A stretch of 64,000 nt of DNA. It comes from Drosophila pseudoobscura (taxonomy: Eukaryota > Arthropoda > Insecta > Diptera > Drosophilidae). The notes under the pieces are model-generated. The model had not been told where the DNA came from, did no database searches, and was given only the letters and a program-made list of their open reading frames with translations. Positions 38,789 through 50,510 of the stretch are shown here, in pieces. The position numbers and the translations under genes are program-made. Every line of letters begins with the position of its first letter. The stretch's first letter is position 1. The stretch spans positions 23,446,043 through 23,510,042 of the forward strand of contig NC_046680.1 of the NCBI RefSeq assembly GCF_009870125.1, read 5' to 3'.

Positions 38789-41728
38789 TTTTTGTTTGTC
38801 GTATGCACGGCGGCAATACGCAATTAACATAACGCAACGTAACCCGGCTCGCGCCTTGGCCTGATCCAGCAGGTTAGGGGAGCCAGAGTTGCGTTGCGCT
38901 ATGGGGACTTTATTGTACCTATACTTTCTTAGCATTTCTAGTACATATTATTAGGGCTGTAGTGTATAAGTATATGTAAATAGCTGTCTACGAACTGCTG
39001 ATAGCAGCCGTAGGCAGCAAATACGATGCTTTGAACAGCACGAATTCTCCTCTGCCGGCAGCGCTGCCGGCGCAATCATCTTATGGGAAAATCTCTCCGC
39101 TTTGGAAACAGTCCGTTTGCCAGAGGGGGGAGGGGGAGTGGGTAGAGCTAAAGCATAATTCTCTTGACTTAGATTAGATTTAAATGTAGACTATCAAATA
39201 GGGGGTAACATTTTGGTTGCCTTACATTGGCAGAAAGGGAGATTATATATACATGTTATTTATTCTAATTAATGTCATCTTATTCATTTTTGTCTTGTTT
39301 TTGTTTCTCCTCTGCCCACTGGTCCGGGGCAGCCAGAGCTATTGCTTATTTGTTTCTGTATGTATGCGCTTTTGTTGGCTTGGCTGTACCAGCACTATAC
39401 ATTCCCGGCATGGGAACTCGCCTGAATGCCAGCGTATAGGCAATCTGTCAGCTTGGTCATTTGCGTGATTAGTAGATCCATTTTCTTTTCCAGCTTCTGG
39501 GTGGCTTCAGCAGCGGCGGCCGCATGCTGGATCCGCTCCTGCGTCAGCAGAGTTATGAGGTAGTCCAGCTTCTGGCTGAGTTCGTCGCTGGGAAGGGCGT
39601 TCTGGATGCTCGACGTGGGCTGGAGTCCAGCTGCGGTCGCTGTGGGTAGAGTTGACTGCCATACTTGCCTCCCTGGGAGGGGCTGGGGATGACTCGCTGG
39701 CTGCCTTGTGCGGAGTGCATCGGCATAGGTGCTCATCTGAGCTGGAGGAGCAGGAGCTCTTGCGCCTGAGCGCGATCGCCGGCGGCGCGGCTGCTGCAGT
39801 GCTGGGAAGCCCTGCTGGTTCATGACGGGTGGCTGGCGGGGACGCCGCAAACCCTGGGTGGCGGGTAAGGTTGGCATCGAAAGTCTTCTCAGCATGTTGT
39901 TGGTCTGTTCTAACCCGTTTCTCCTTTTGTTGCAGTACTCCTTGTACTTGATGCATCCACGGTAGCTGGCAACATGGGGACCGTTGCAGTTTGCACATTT
40001 CGGCACGTCCTCCCGCTTCTTGGGGCAGTCCTTGGGGTCATGCTTCTCCCCACACTTGAGACATACAACTGCACGGCTGCAGTAGTTCTTGGAGTGCCCA
40101 AACATTTGGCATTTGTGGCACTGAGGAACGCCTGGCGCACGTATGGGCTTCTCTACCTTGACTCGTTGGCTGCAAATTGCCGTTAGCTCGTATATACTGC
40201 TGTTATTCTCCTGGGGCTCAAGCTCGACCTCGAATAAGTCCAACGGCTCCTTCGTGAATCGCTTCGGAATATTGGCAATATGCCTCACCTTGTAGCCAAG
40301 TCTGTCGAGCTGTTCGCGCACCCAGTCTGTGGGTGTGGAGCGATGCAGGTGACGTATTACAATACGCATTCCCCTTTCGCTACGCAGGCGATACGTGTGG
40401 TATTCCACACCTTCCCCCTCGGATAGGAGCCGGATTAGGGCCCTGTAGCCATCAATTGTGTGGCACATGACTTTCAGTGATCCATTGTTGGCGGTCTTGG
40501 TGTCATATGTACCTGCGCCAATGGCATTGTCGATGCATTGGAGCAGGGGAACGATTTCGGTGACGTTGGGGATGGATATAGGGGCTGGCCGCACAGTTCT
40601 GGCGTCAGCAGTGGCAGCAGCGTTGGGTGCGTCCGCAGTGGTAGGGGCAGGCGGGGGGGTGGTGTGAGGAGTGGAGGACCTGCTTGTGGGAACAGGTTCC
40701 TCGGCTTCCATCTCACCCTCGCTGCAGTCAGCGTCAACCTCCATGTCGTCATTGGCTACCTCGTCGGCATCCGAGAGTATCTCAAAGTAGTTAGTAATAC
40801 TCCTCTGGCAGGACTCAGGCTTCTCCTTGGTGATTGCTGTCCGCTTATTCGTCTTGGCCGACGCCTTTATAATTGACGAGCCCAAGGTGGTCGTCCGCTT
40901 TCTGTTTCGGGCCTCAAACTCTGCCATCAGCTTAGCAGTTGCTTTCCTCTCCATTTCGAGTTTCTTCCGCTGCTCCTTGAGGATCTCGTGCAGGGTCGGC
41001 TGGCTCTGCACAGGTGCTGCAAGGGCACCAGCAGAAACTGGGGGTCGTTGAGCGGCGTGGGCGGCTACACGAGCAGCGCTATCGGTAGTGGGAGCTGTTG
41101 CAGCTGAAGGGCGATTGGCTGCGGCGGCAGCTACGCGAGTAGGGGCGGTGGCTTTGGCAGCAGCAGGGATGGCAGCACGGGCAGCTGCAGCAGAGGCTCT
41201 GGTTACCATGGTAGCGAGGGGGGATAGCAATGGCTTGGTAGACAGTGCGGAGGACGGGGCCTGCATCATCTTGGCTGCAGCGGCAGCTGAAGTTGATGGC
41301 ATGTCGCTTGTCAGATCCGCCAATGAGGCCGAACGACAGGAGAGGGGGCGCATTAGTTGCGGGGAGGGATGCTGGTCATCTTCGCTGTCCGAACAGGGAG
41401 CACACGAGGCCAAATTGGTCTTCTTTTTTGACTTTGGGCACGGTTTTCGCACCATTGTTTATTGTTTGTGGCTTTATTGGCGCACTTTTACACAAGCGTG
41501 AGAATGTTGGAGGGGGGGGGGACAGCAGCGGCTGCAGCCTACCCCACGTTTTTTCACTATCAGCACTAGGTTATGTTCGGGTATTGAACAGCTTCTACAC
41601 GGCACAACACTTCGCGTTGCCCGGAATGTATTTGCAGAATATTGCACAATGTATATTTATACATGTGCAATAATTCTGGTAATTTTTTGGCGCTTTTTGA
41701 TATTTTAATTTTTAATTTTTGCGGAACG
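38789..41728 (-). mobile_element. TelG2: full-length gag-only element, diverged subtype
   Basis: T-run 38789-38793, gag 41455-39395, C-tract near 41512 (10 nt), 5' terminus GCGGAACG at 41728. It sits between two identical copies (TelG1, TelG3) but differs from them by many substitutions. The second hairpin is a perfect 18-bp palindrome here (GCCGGCAGCGCTGCCGGC). One arm of the terminal stem has a mismatch. Confidence 0.92.
39395..41455 (-). CDS. TelG2 Gag (686 aa)
   Basis: Same length and domain order as TelG1 Gag, with scattered substitutions mostly in the N-terminal Ala-rich region and the C-terminal tail (for example KTNLASCAPCSDSEDD at the start, KLEKKMDLLITQM at the end). All knuckle cysteines and histidines are kept (third knuckle CANCNGPHVASYRGC). 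Intact frame. Confidence 0.93.
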   Translation of the reverse strand: MVRKPCPKSKKKTNLASCAPCSDSEDDQHPSPQLMRPLSCRSASLADLTSDMPSTSAAAAAKMMQAPSSALSTKPLLSPLATMVTRASAAAARAAIPAAAKATAPTRVAAAAANRPSAATAPTTDSAARVAAHAAQRPPVSAGALAAPVQSQPTLHEILKEQRKKLEMERKATAKLMAEFEARNRKRTTTLGSSIIKASAKTNKRTAITKEKPESCQRSITNYFEILSDADEVANDDMEVDADCSEGEMEAEEPVPTSRSSTPHTTPPPAPTTADAPNAAATADARTVRPAPISIPNVTEIVPLLQCIDNAIGAGTYDTKTANNGSLKVMCHTIDGYRALIRLLSEGEGVEYHTYRLRSERGMRIVIRHLHRSTPTDWVREQLDRLGYKVRHIANIPKRFTKEPLDLFEVELEPQENNSSIYELTAICSQRVKVEKPIRAPGVPQCHKCQMFGHSKNYCSRAVVCLKCGEKHDPKDCPKKREDVPKCANCNGPHVASYRGCIKYKEYCNKRRNGLEQTNNMLRRLSMPTLPATQGLRRPRQPPVMNQQGFPALQQPRRRRSRSGARAPAPPAQMSTYADALRTRQPASHPQPLPGRQVWQSTLPTATAAGLQPTSSIQNALPSDELSQKLDYLITLLTQERIQHAAAAAEATQKLEKKMDLLITQMTKLTDCLYAGIQASSHAGNV

Positions 41729-44674
41729 TTTTTTTGTTTGTCGTATGCACGGCGGCAATACGCAATTAACATAACGCAACGTAACCCAGCTCACGCCTTG
41801 GCCTGATCCAGCAGGTTAGGGGAGCCAGAGTTACGTTGCGCTATGGGGACTTTATTGTACCTATACTATAGAGCATTTCTAGTACAAATTGTTGGGGCTG
41901 TAGTTTAAAATGTATGTAAATAGCTGTCTACGGGCTGTTGTTAGCAGCCGTAGGCAGCAAATACGATGCTTTGAACAGCACGAAATCTCATCTGCCGGCA
42001 GTGCTGCCGGCGCAGTCATCGTGTGGAAATCTCTCCACCTTGGCAACAGTCCGTTAGCCAGAGGGGGGGGAGGGGGAGGGGGCAGAGCTAAAGCATAATA
42101 CTCTTGACTTAGATTAGTTTTAAATGTAGATTATCAAATAAGGGGAGACATTTTGGTTGCCTTGCATTGGCAGAAAGGGCGATTATATATATGTACATGT
42201 TATTTATTCTAATTGTTGTCTTCTTGTTCATTTTTTCGTCTTGTTTTGTTTCTCTTCTGCCCGCTGTTCCGGGGCAGCCAGAGCTATTGCTTGTTTGTTT
42301 CTGTATGTGCGCGCTTTCGTTGGCTTGGCTGCACCAGCACTACACATTCCCGGCATGGGAACTCGCCTGTATGCCAGCGTACAGACAATCTGTCAGCCTG
42401 GTCATTTGGGCAATTAGTACATCAACTTTCTCTTCCAGTTTCTGGGTGGCTTCAGCAGCGGCGGCCGCATGCTGGATCCGCTCCTGAGTCAGCAGGGTGA
42501 TGAGATAGTCCAGTTTCTGGCTGAGCTCATCGCTAGGACGCTCGTTCTGGTTGCTCACCGTGGGCTGGAGTCCAGCTGCGGTCGCTGTGGTTGGAGTAGT
42601 CTGCCATACTTGCCTCCCTGAAAGGGGCTGGGGATGACTCGCTGGCTGCCTTGTGCGGAGTGCATCGGCATAGGTGCTCGTCTGAGCTGGAGGAGCAGGA
42701 GCTCTTGCGCCTGAGCGCGATCGCCGGCGGCGCGGCTGCTGCAGTGCTGGAAAGCCCTGCTGGTTGGTGACGGGTGGCTGTCGGGGACGACGCAAACCCT
42801 GAGTGGCGGGTAAGGTAGGCATTGATAGTTTGCTCAACATCCTGTTGGTCTGTTCTAACCCATTTCTCCTTCTGTTGCAGTACTCCTTGTACTTGATGCA
42901 TCCACGGTAGCTGGCAACATGGGGACCGTTGCAGTTTGCACACTTCGGCACGTCCTCCCGCTTCTTGGGGCAGTCCTTGGGGTCATGTTTCTCTCCACAC
43001 TTCAGGCATATGACTGCCCGGTTGCAGTAGTTTTTGGAGTGCCCAAACATCTGGCATTTGTGGCACTGGGGAACGCCTGGCGCGCGTATGGGCTTCTCAA
43101 CTTTGATCCGTTGGCTGCAGATTGCCGTAAGCTCGTAGATGCTATTGTTGATCTCCTGAGGCTCTAGCTCAACCTCGAATAGGTCCAACGGCTCCTTCGT
43201 GAATCTCTTCGGAATATTGGCAATATGCCTCACCTTGTAGCCAAGTCTGTCGAGCTGTTCACGCACCCAATCTGTGGGTGTGGAGCGATGCAGGTGACGT
43301 ATTACAATACGCATTCCCCTTTCGCTACGCAGGCGAAACGTGTGGTATTCCACACCTTCGCCCTCGGATAGGAGCCGGATTAGGGCCCTGTAGCCATCCA
43401 TTGTGTGGCACATGACCTTTAGGGATCCGTTGTGGGCAGTCTTGGTGTCATATGTGCCTGCGCCAATGGCATTGTCAATGCATTGGAGCAGGGGAACGAT
43501 TTCGGTGACGTTGGGGATGAATATGGGGGCTGGCCGCACAGTTCTGGCGTCAGCAGTAGCAGCAGCATCGGGTGCGTCCGCGGTGGTAGGGGCAGGCGGG
43601 GGGGTGGTGTGTGGAGTAGAGGGCCTGTTTGTGGGAACAGGTTCCTCGGCTTCCATCTCTCCCTCGCTGCAGTCAGTGTCCACATCCATCTCGTCATTGG
43701 CTACGTCGTCAGCATCCGAGAGTATATCGAAGTAATTCGTTATACTCCTCTGGCTAGAGTCAGGCTTCTCCTTGGGGATTGCTGTCCGCTTGTTCTTCTT
43801 GGCCGACGCCTTTATGATCGGCGAGCCCAAGGTGGTCGTCCGCTTCTTATTCCGGGCCTCATACTCTGCCATCAGCTTGGCAGTTGCTTTCTTCTCCCTT
43901 TCCAGTTGCTCCCGCTGCTTCTTGAGGATCTCGTGCAGAGTCGGCTGGCTCTGCACAGGTGCTGCAAGGGCACCAGCAGAAACTGGGGGTCGTTGGGCGG
44001 CGTGGGCGGCTACACGAGCAGCGCTATCGGTAGTGGGAGCTGTTGCAGCTGGAGGGCGTTTAGCTGCGGCGGCAGCTACGCGAGTAGGGGCGGCGGCTTT
44101 GACAGCAGCAGGAATGGCAGCACGAGCAGCTGCAGCAGAGGATCTGGTTAGCATGGCAGCGAGGGGGGCTGGCATTGGCTTGGTTGACAGCGCAGCGGAC
44201 GGGGCCTGCATCATCTTGGCTGCAGCGGCAGCTGAAGTTGATGGCATGTCGCTAGTCAAGTCTGCCAATGAGCTCGAGCGACAGGAGAGGGGGCGCATTA
44301 GCTGCGGGGAGGAATGGAGGTCGTCTTCGCTGTCCGAAGAGGGAGCATGTGAGGCCGCACTGGGCTTCTTCTTCGATTTGGGACACGGTTTGCGCACCAT
44401 TGTTTATCTTTTGTGTCTTTATTAGCACAAATTAACACACGTGTGAGAATGTTGGAGGGGGGGGGGGGACAGCAGCGGCTGCAGCCTACCCCACGTTTTT
44501 TCACAATCGGCACTTGGGTTATGTTCGCTATTGAACAATTTCTACACGGCACAACACTTCGCGTTGCCCGGAATGTATTTGCAGAATATTGCACAATGTA
44601 TATTTATACATGTGCAATAAATTCTGGGGATTTTTTGGCGATTTTTGATATTTTAATTATTAATTTTAGCGGAA
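41729..44674 (-). mobile_element. TelG3: full-length gag-only element, same sequence as TelG1
   Basis: T-run 41729-41735, gag 44400-42340, 12-nt G run near 44458. It aligns with TelG1 at a constant offset of 5913 without a difference I could find, but the two differ at both ends: T-run length and the 5' terminus (TelG3 ends AGCGGAATT at the TelG4 junction, without the TelG1 tags). Confidence 0.92.
42340..44400 (-). CDS. TelG3 Gag (686 aa)
   Basis: Identical protein to TelG1 Gag. Antisense intron-like unit at 42810-42880. Confidence 0.93.
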   Translation of the reverse strand: MVRKPCPKSKKKPSAASHAPSSDSEDDLHSSPQLMRPLSCRSSSLADLTSDMPSTSAAAAAKMMQAPSAALSTKPMPAPLAAMLTRSSAAAARAAIPAAVKAAAPTRVAAAAAKRPPAATAPTTDSAARVAAHAAQRPPVSAGALAAPVQSQPTLHEILKKQREQLEREKKATAKLMAEYEARNKKRTTTLGSPIIKASAKKNKRTAIPKEKPDSSQRSITNYFDILSDADDVANDEMDVDTDCSEGEMEAEEPVPTNRPSTPHTTPPPAPTTADAPDAAATADARTVRPAPIFIPNVTEIVPLLQCIDNAIGAGTYDTKTAHNGSLKVMCHTMDGYRALIRLLSEGEGVEYHTFRLRSERGMRIVIRHLHRSTPTDWVREQLDRLGYKVRHIANIPKRFTKEPLDLFEVELEPQEINNSIYELTAICSQRIKVEKPIRAPGVPQCHKCQMFGHSKNYCNRAVICLKCGEKHDPKDCPKKREDVPKCANCNGPHVASYRGCIKYKEYCNRRRNGLEQTNRMLSKLSMPTLPATQGLRRPRQPPVTNQQGFPALQQPRRRRSRSGARAPAPPAQTSTYADALRTRQPASHPQPLSGRQVWQTTPTTATAAGLQPTVSNQNERPSDELSQKLDYLITLLTQERIQHAAAAAEATQKLEEKVDVLIAQMTRLTDCLYAGIQASSHAGNV

Positions 44675-47599
44675 TTTGCGGATTGTATGCAACGGTGGCA
44701 ATACGCAATTAACATAACGCAACGTAACCCAGCTCGCGCCTTGGCCTGATCCAGCAGGTTAGGGGAGCCAGAGTTACGTTGCGCTATGGGGACTTTATTG
44801 TACCTATACTATAAAGCATTTTTAGTACAAATTGTTGGGGCTGTATCTTAAAAATATATGCAAATAGCTGTCTACGAGCTGCTGATAGCAGTCGTAGGCA
44901 GCAAATACCATGCTTTGAACAGCACGAAATCTCCTCTGCCGGCAGTGCTGCCGGCGCAATCATCTTGTGAGAAAATCTCTCCGCCTTGGTAAACAGTCCG
45001 TTTGCCAGAGGGGGGAGGGGGAGTGGGTAGAGCTAAAGCATAATACTCTTGACTTATCTTAGATTTAAATGTAGATTATCAAATAAGGGGAAACATTTTG
45101 GTTGCCTTGCATTGGCAGAAAGGGAGATTATATATATGTACATGTTATTTATTCTAATTGTTGTCTTCTTGTTCATTTTTTCGTCTTGTTTTGTTTCTCT
45201 TCTGCCCGCTGTTCCGGGGCAGCCAGAGCTATTGCTTGTTTGTTTCTGTATGTGCGCGCTTTCGTTGGCTTGGCTGCACCAGCACTACACATTCCCGGCA
45301 TGGGAACTCGCCTGAATGCCAGCGTATAAGCAATCCGTCAGCTTGGTCATTTGGGCAATTAGAACATCCATTTTCTCTTCAAGCTTCTGGGTGGCTTCAG
45401 CAGCGGCGGCCGCATGCTGAATCCGCTCCTGTGTCAGCAGTGTGATTAGGTAGTCCAGTTTCTGGCTGAGTTCATCGCTTGGACGGGCGTTCTCGTTGCT
45501 CACCGTGGGCTGGAATCCAGCTGCGGTCGCTGAGGGTGGAGTTGACTGCCATACTTGCCTCCCTTGAAGGGGCTGGGGATGACTCGCTGGCTGCCTTGTG
45601 CGGAGTGCATCGGCATAGCTGCTCATCTGAGCTGGAGGAGCAGGAGGTCTTGCGCCTGAGCGCGCTCGCCGGCGGCTTGGCTGCTGCAGTGCTGGAAAGC
45701 CCTGCTGGTTCGTGACGGGTGGCTGGCGGGGGCGCCGCAAGCCCTGAGTGGCGGGTAGGGTAGGCATCGAAAGTTTTCTCAGCATATTGTTTGTCTGTTC
45801 TAACCCATTTCTCCTTCTGTTGCAGTACTCCTTGTACTTGATGCATCCACGGTAGCTGGCAACATGGGGACCGTTGCAGTTTGCACACTTCGGCACGTCC
45901 TCCCGCTTCTTGGGGCAGTCCTTGGGGTCATGTTTCTCTCCACACTTCAGGCATATGACTGCCCGGTTGCAGTAGTTTTTGGAGTGCCCAAACATCTGGC
46001 ATTTGTGGCACTGGGGAACGCCTGGCGCGCGTATGGGCTTCTCGACCTTGATCCGTTGGCTGCAGATTGCCGTTAGCTCGTAGATGCTATTGTTGATCTC
46101 CTGAGGCTCTAGCTCAACCTCGAATAGGTCCAACGGCTCCTTCGTGAATCTCTTCGGAATATTGGCAATATGCCTCACCTTGTAGCCAAGTCTGTCGAGC
46201 TGTTCGCGCACCCAGTCTGTGGGTGTGGAACGGTGCAGGTGGCGTATAACGATGCGCATACCCCTTTCGCTTCGCAGGCGGAATGTGTGATATTCGACAC
46301 CTTCTCCCTCAGATAGGAGCCGAATTAGGGCCCTATATCCATCAATTGTATGGCACATGACTTTCAGAGATCCATTGTTGGCAGTCTTGGTGTCGTATGT
46401 GCCTGCGCCAATGGCATTGTCAATGCATTGGAGCAGGGGAACGATCTCTGGGACGTTGGGGATGAATATGGGGGCTGGCCGCACAGTTCTGGCGTCAGCA
46501 GTAGCAGCAGCATCGGGTGCGTGTGCAGTGGTAGGGGCAGGCGGGGGGGAGGTGTGAGGAGTGGAGGGCCTGTTTGTGGGAACAGGTTCCTCGGCTACCA
46601 TCTCTCCCTCGCTGCAGTCAGCGTCCACATCCATGTCGTCGTTGGCTACGTCGTCAGCATCCGAGAGTATTTCGAAGTAGTTCGTTATACTCCTCTGGCT
46701 AGGTTCAGGCTTCTCCTTGGGGATTGCTGTCCGCTTGTTCTTCTTGGCCGTCGCCTTTATGATCGACGAGCCCAAGGTGGTCGTCCGCTTTTTGTTTCGG
46801 GCCTCAAACTCTGCCATCAGCTTGGCAGTAGCTTTCCTCTCCATTTCCAGTTTCTTCCGCTGCTCCTTGAGGATCTCGTGCAGGGTCGGCTGGCTCTGCG
46901 CAGGTGCTGCAAGGGCACCAGCAGAAACTGGGGGTCGTTGAGCGGCGTGGGCGGCTACACGAGCAGCGCTATCGGTAGTGGGAGCTGTTGCAGCTGGAGG
47001 GCGATTGGCTGCGGCGGCAGCTACGCGAGTAGGGGCGGTGGCTTTGGCAGCAGCAGGGATGGCAGCACGGGCAGCTGCAGCAGAGGCTCTGGTTACCATG
47101 GTAGCGAGGGGGGATAGCACTGGCTTCACTGTGGACGGGGCCTGCATCATCTTGGCTGCAGCGGCAGCTGAAGTTGATGGCATGTCGCTTGTCAGGTCCG
47201 CCAAAGAGGTCGAACGACAGGAGAGGGGGCGCAATAGTTGCGGGGAGGGATGGAGGTCATCTTCGCTGTCCGAAAAGGGAGCACATGAGGCCGAATTGGT
47301 CTTCTTTTTCGACTTGGGACACGGCTTACGCACCATTGTTTATGTTTTGTGGCTTTATTTGCACAAAAATACACACGTGTGAAAGTGTTGGAGGGGGGGG
47401 GGGGGGACAGCAGCGGCTGCAGCCTACCCCACGTTTTTTCACTGTCGGCACTTGGGTTATGTTTGCACAGCGAACACTTTTACACGGCACAACACTTCGT
47501 TGCCCGGAATGTATTTGCAAAAATATTGCACAATGTATTAATACATGTGCAATATGTTTTGAGAATTTTTAGCAATTTTTATTGCATTAATTTTTGATG
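44675..47599 (-). mobile_element. TelG4: full-length gag-only element
   Basis: The 3' terminus variant reads TTTGCGGATTGTATGCAACG in place of the TTTGTTTGTCGTATGCACGG of TelG1-3. Gag 47336-45285, 14-nt G run near 47400, 5' end near 47599 before a 13-nt T-run. The 3'-UTR hairpins, G tract and ATACTCTT are conserved. Confidence 0.92.
45285..47336 (-). CDS. TelG4 Gag (683 aa)
   Basis: Three residues shorter than TelG1 Gag because of a deletion in the Ala-rich part (QAPSTVKPVLS). The domain order is the same, with all three knuckles intact. In the antisense intron-like unit (45755-45825) the donor is GTAGGG, weaker than GTAAGG in other copies. Confidence 0.93.
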   Translation of the reverse strand: MVRKPCPKSKKKTNSASCAPFSDSEDDLHPSPQLLRPLSCRSTSLADLTSDMPSTSAAAAAKMMQAPSTVKPVLSPLATMVTRASAAAARAAIPAAAKATAPTRVAAAAANRPPAATAPTTDSAARVAAHAAQRPPVSAGALAAPAQSQPTLHEILKEQRKKLEMERKATAKLMAEFEARNKKRTTTLGSSIIKATAKKNKRTAIPKEKPEPSQRSITNYFEILSDADDVANDDMDVDADCSEGEMVAEEPVPTNRPSTPHTSPPPAPTTAHAPDAAATADARTVRPAPIFIPNVPEIVPLLQCIDNAIGAGTYDTKTANNGSLKVMCHTIDGYRALIRLLSEGEGVEYHTFRLRSERGMRIVIRHLHRSTPTDWVREQLDRLGYKVRHIANIPKRFTKEPLDLFEVELEPQEINNSIYELTAICSQRIKVEKPIRAPGVPQCHKCQMFGHSKNYCNRAVICLKCGEKHDPKDCPKKREDVPKCANCNGPHVASYRGCIKYKEYCNRRRNGLEQTNNMLRKLSMPTLPATQGLRRPRQPPVTNQQGFPALQQPSRRRARSGARPPAPPAQMSSYADALRTRQPASHPQPLQGRQVWQSTPPSATAAGFQPTVSNENARPSDELSQKLDYLITLLTQERIQHAAAAAEATQKLEEKMDVLIAQMTKLTDCLYAGIQASSHAGNV

Positions 47600-50510
47600 T
47601 TTTTTTTTTTTTGCGGATTGTATGCAACGGTGGCAATACGCAATTAACATAACGCAACGTAACCCAGCTCGCGCCTTGGCCTGATCCAGCAGGTTAGGGG
47701 AGCCAGAGTTACGTTGCGCTATGGGGACTTTATTGTACCTATACTATAAAGCATTTTTAGTACAAATTGTTGGGGCTGTATCTTAAAAATATATGCAAAT
47801 AGCTGTCTACGAGCTGCTGATAGCAGTCGTAGGCAGCAAATACCATGCTTTGAACAGCACGAAATCTCCTCTGCCGGCAGTGCTGCCGGCGCAATCATCT
47901 TGTGAGAAAATCTCTCCGCCTTGGTAAACAGTCCGTTTGCCAGAGGGGGGAGGGGGAGTGGGTAGAGCTAAAGCATAATACTCTTGACTTATCTTAGATT
48001 TAAATGTAGATTATCAAATAAGGGGAAACATTTTGGTTGCCTTGCATTGGCAGAAAGGGAGATTATATATATGTACATGTTATTTATTCTAATTGTTGTC
48101 TTCTTGTTCATTTTTTCGTCTTGTTTTGTTTCTCTTCTGCCCGCTGTTCCGGGGCAGCCAGAGCTATTGCTTGTTTGTTTCTGTATGTGCGCGCTTTCGT
48201 TGGCTTGGCTGCACCAGCACTACACATTCCCGGCATGGGAACTCGCCTGAATGCCAGCGTATAAGCAATCCGTCAGCTTGGTCATTTGGGCAATTAGAAC
48301 ATCCATTTTCTCTTCAAGCTTCTGGGTGGCTTCAGCAGCGGCGGCCGCATGCTGAATCCGCTCCTGTGTCAGCAGTGTGATTAGGTAGTCCAGTTTCTGG
48401 CTGAGTTCATCGCTTGGACGGGCGTTCTCGTTGCTCACCGTGGGCTGGAATCCAGCTGCGGTCGCTGAGGGTGGAGTTGACTGCCATACTTGCCTCCCTT
48501 GAAGGGGCTGGGGATGACTCGCTGGCTGCCTTGTGCGGAGTGCATCGGCATAGCTGCTCATCTGAGCTGGAGGAGCAGGAGGTCTTGCGCCTGAGCGCGC
48601 TCGCCGGCGGCTTGGCTGCTGCAGTGCTGGAAAGCCCTGCTGGTTCGTGACGGGTGGCTGGCGGGGGCGCCGCAAGCCCTGAGTGGCGGGTAGGGTAGGC
48701 ATCGAAAGTTTTCTCAGCATATTGTTTGTCTGTTCTAACCCATTTCTCCTTCTGTTGCAGTACTCCTTGTACTTGATGCATCCACGGTAGCTGGCAACAT
48801 GGGGACCGTTGCAGTTTGCACACTTCGGCACGTCCTCCCGCTTCTTGGGGCAGTCCTTGGGGTCATGTTTCTCTCCACACTTCAGGCATATGACTGCCCG
48901 GTTGCAGTAGTTTTTGGAGTGCCCAAACATCTGGCATTTGTGGCACTGGGGAACGCCTGGCGCGCGTATGGGCTTCTCGACCTTGATCCGTTGGCTGCAG
49001 ATTGCCGTTAGCTCGTAGATGCTATTGTTGATCTCCTGAGGCTCTAGCTCAACCTCGAATAGGTCCAACGGCTCCTTCGTGAATCTCTTCGGAATATTGG
49101 CAATATGCCTCACCTTGTAGCCAAGTCTGTCGAGCTGTTCGCGCACCCAGTCTGTGGGTGTGGAACGGTGCAGGTGGCGTATAACGATGCGCATACCCCT
49201 TTCGCTTCGCAGGCGGAATGTGTGATATTCGACACCTTCTCCCTCAGATAGGAGCCGAATTAGGGCCCTATATCCATCAATTGTATGGCACATGACTTTC
49301 AGAGATCCATTGTTGGCAGTCTTGGTGTCGTATGTGCCTGCGCCAATGGCATTGTCAATGCATTGGAGCAGGGGAACGATCTCTGGGACGTTGGGGATGA
49401 ATATGGGGGCTGGCCGCACAGTTCTGGCGTCAGCAGTAGCAGCAGCATCGGGTGCGTGTGCAGTGGTAGGGGCAGGCGGGGGGGAGGTGTGAGGAGTGGA
49501 GGGCCTGTTTGTGGGAACAGGTTCCTCGGCTACCATCTCTCCCTCGCTGCAGTCAGCGTCCACATCCATGTCGTCGTTGGCTACGTCGTCAGCATCCGAG
49601 AGTATTTCGAAGTAGTTCGTTATACTCCTCTGGCTAGGTTCAGGCTTCTCCTTGGGGATTGCTGTCCGCTTGTTCTTCTTGGCCGTCGCCTTTATGATCG
49701 ACGAGCCCAAGGTGGTCGTCCGCTTTTTGTTTCGGGCCTCAAACTCTGCCATCAGCTTGGCAGTAGCTTTCCTCTCCATTTCCAGTTTCTTCCGCTGCTC
49801 CTTGAGGATCTCGTGCAGGGTCGGCTGGCTCTGCGCAGGTGCTGCAAGGGCACCAGCAGAAACTGGGGGTCGTTGAGCGGCGTGGGCGGCTACACGAGCA
49901 GCGCTATCGGTAGTGGGAGCTGTTGCAGCTGGAGGGCGATTGGCTGCGGCGGCAGCTACGCGAGTAGGGGCGGTGGCTTTGGCAGCAGCAGGGATGGCAG
50001 CACGGGCAGCTGCAGCAGAGGCTCTGGTTACCATGGTAGCGAGGGGGGATAGCACTGGCTTCACTGTGGACGGGGCCTGCATCATCTTGGCTGCAGCGGC
50101 AGCTGAAGTTGATGGCATGTCGCTTGTCAGGTCCGCCAAAGAGGTCGAACGACAGGAGAGGGGGCGCAATAGTTGCGGGGAGGGATGGAGGTCATCTTCG
50201 CTGTCCGAAAAGGGAGCACATGAGGCCGAATTGGTCTTCTTTTTCGACTTGGGACACGGCTTACGCACCATTGTTTATGTTTTGTGGCTTTATTTGCACA
50301 AAAATACACACGTGTGAAAGTGTTGGAGGGGGGGGGGGGGGGACAGCAGCGGCTGCAGCCTACCCCACGTTTTTTCACTGTCGGCACTTGGGTTATGTTT
50401 GCACAGCGAACACTTTTACACGGCACAACACTTCGTTGCCCGGAATGTATTTGCAAAAATATTGCACAATGTATTAATACATGTGCAATATGTTTTGAGA
50501 ATTTTTAGCA
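47600..50510 (-). mobile_element. TelG5: near-identical copy of TelG4 with a shorter 5' end
   Basis: T-run 47600-47612 and the same variant 3' terminus as TelG4. Offset 2935. The 5' end stops in AGAATTTTTAGCA (50510), about 45 nt short of TelG4. The G run is 15 nt instead of 14. Confidence 0.92.
48220..50271 (-). CDS. TelG5 Gag (683 aa)
   Basis: Identical protein to TelG4 Gag. Confidence 0.93.
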   Translation of the reverse strand: MVRKPCPKSKKKTNSASCAPFSDSEDDLHPSPQLLRPLSCRSTSLADLTSDMPSTSAAAAAKMMQAPSTVKPVLSPLATMVTRASAAAARAAIPAAAKATAPTRVAAAAANRPPAATAPTTDSAARVAAHAAQRPPVSAGALAAPAQSQPTLHEILKEQRKKLEMERKATAKLMAEFEARNKKRTTTLGSSIIKATAKKNKRTAIPKEKPEPSQRSITNYFEILSDADDVANDDMDVDADCSEGEMVAEEPVPTNRPSTPHTSPPPAPTTAHAPDAAATADARTVRPAPIFIPNVPEIVPLLQCIDNAIGAGTYDTKTANNGSLKVMCHTIDGYRALIRLLSEGEGVEYHTFRLRSERGMRIVIRHLHRSTPTDWVREQLDRLGYKVRHIANIPKRFTKEPLDLFEVELEPQEINNSIYELTAICSQRIKVEKPIRAPGVPQCHKCQMFGHSKNYCNRAVICLKCGEKHDPKDCPKKREDVPKCANCNGPHVASYRGCIKYKEYCNRRRNGLEQTNNMLRKLSMPTLPATQGLRRPRQPPVTNQQGFPALQQPSRRRARSGARPPAPPAQMSSYADALRTRQPASHPQPLQGRQVWQSTPPSATAAGFQPTVSNENARPSDELSQKLDYLITLLTQERIQHAAAAAEATQKLEEKMDVLIAQMTKLTDCLYAGIQASSHAGNV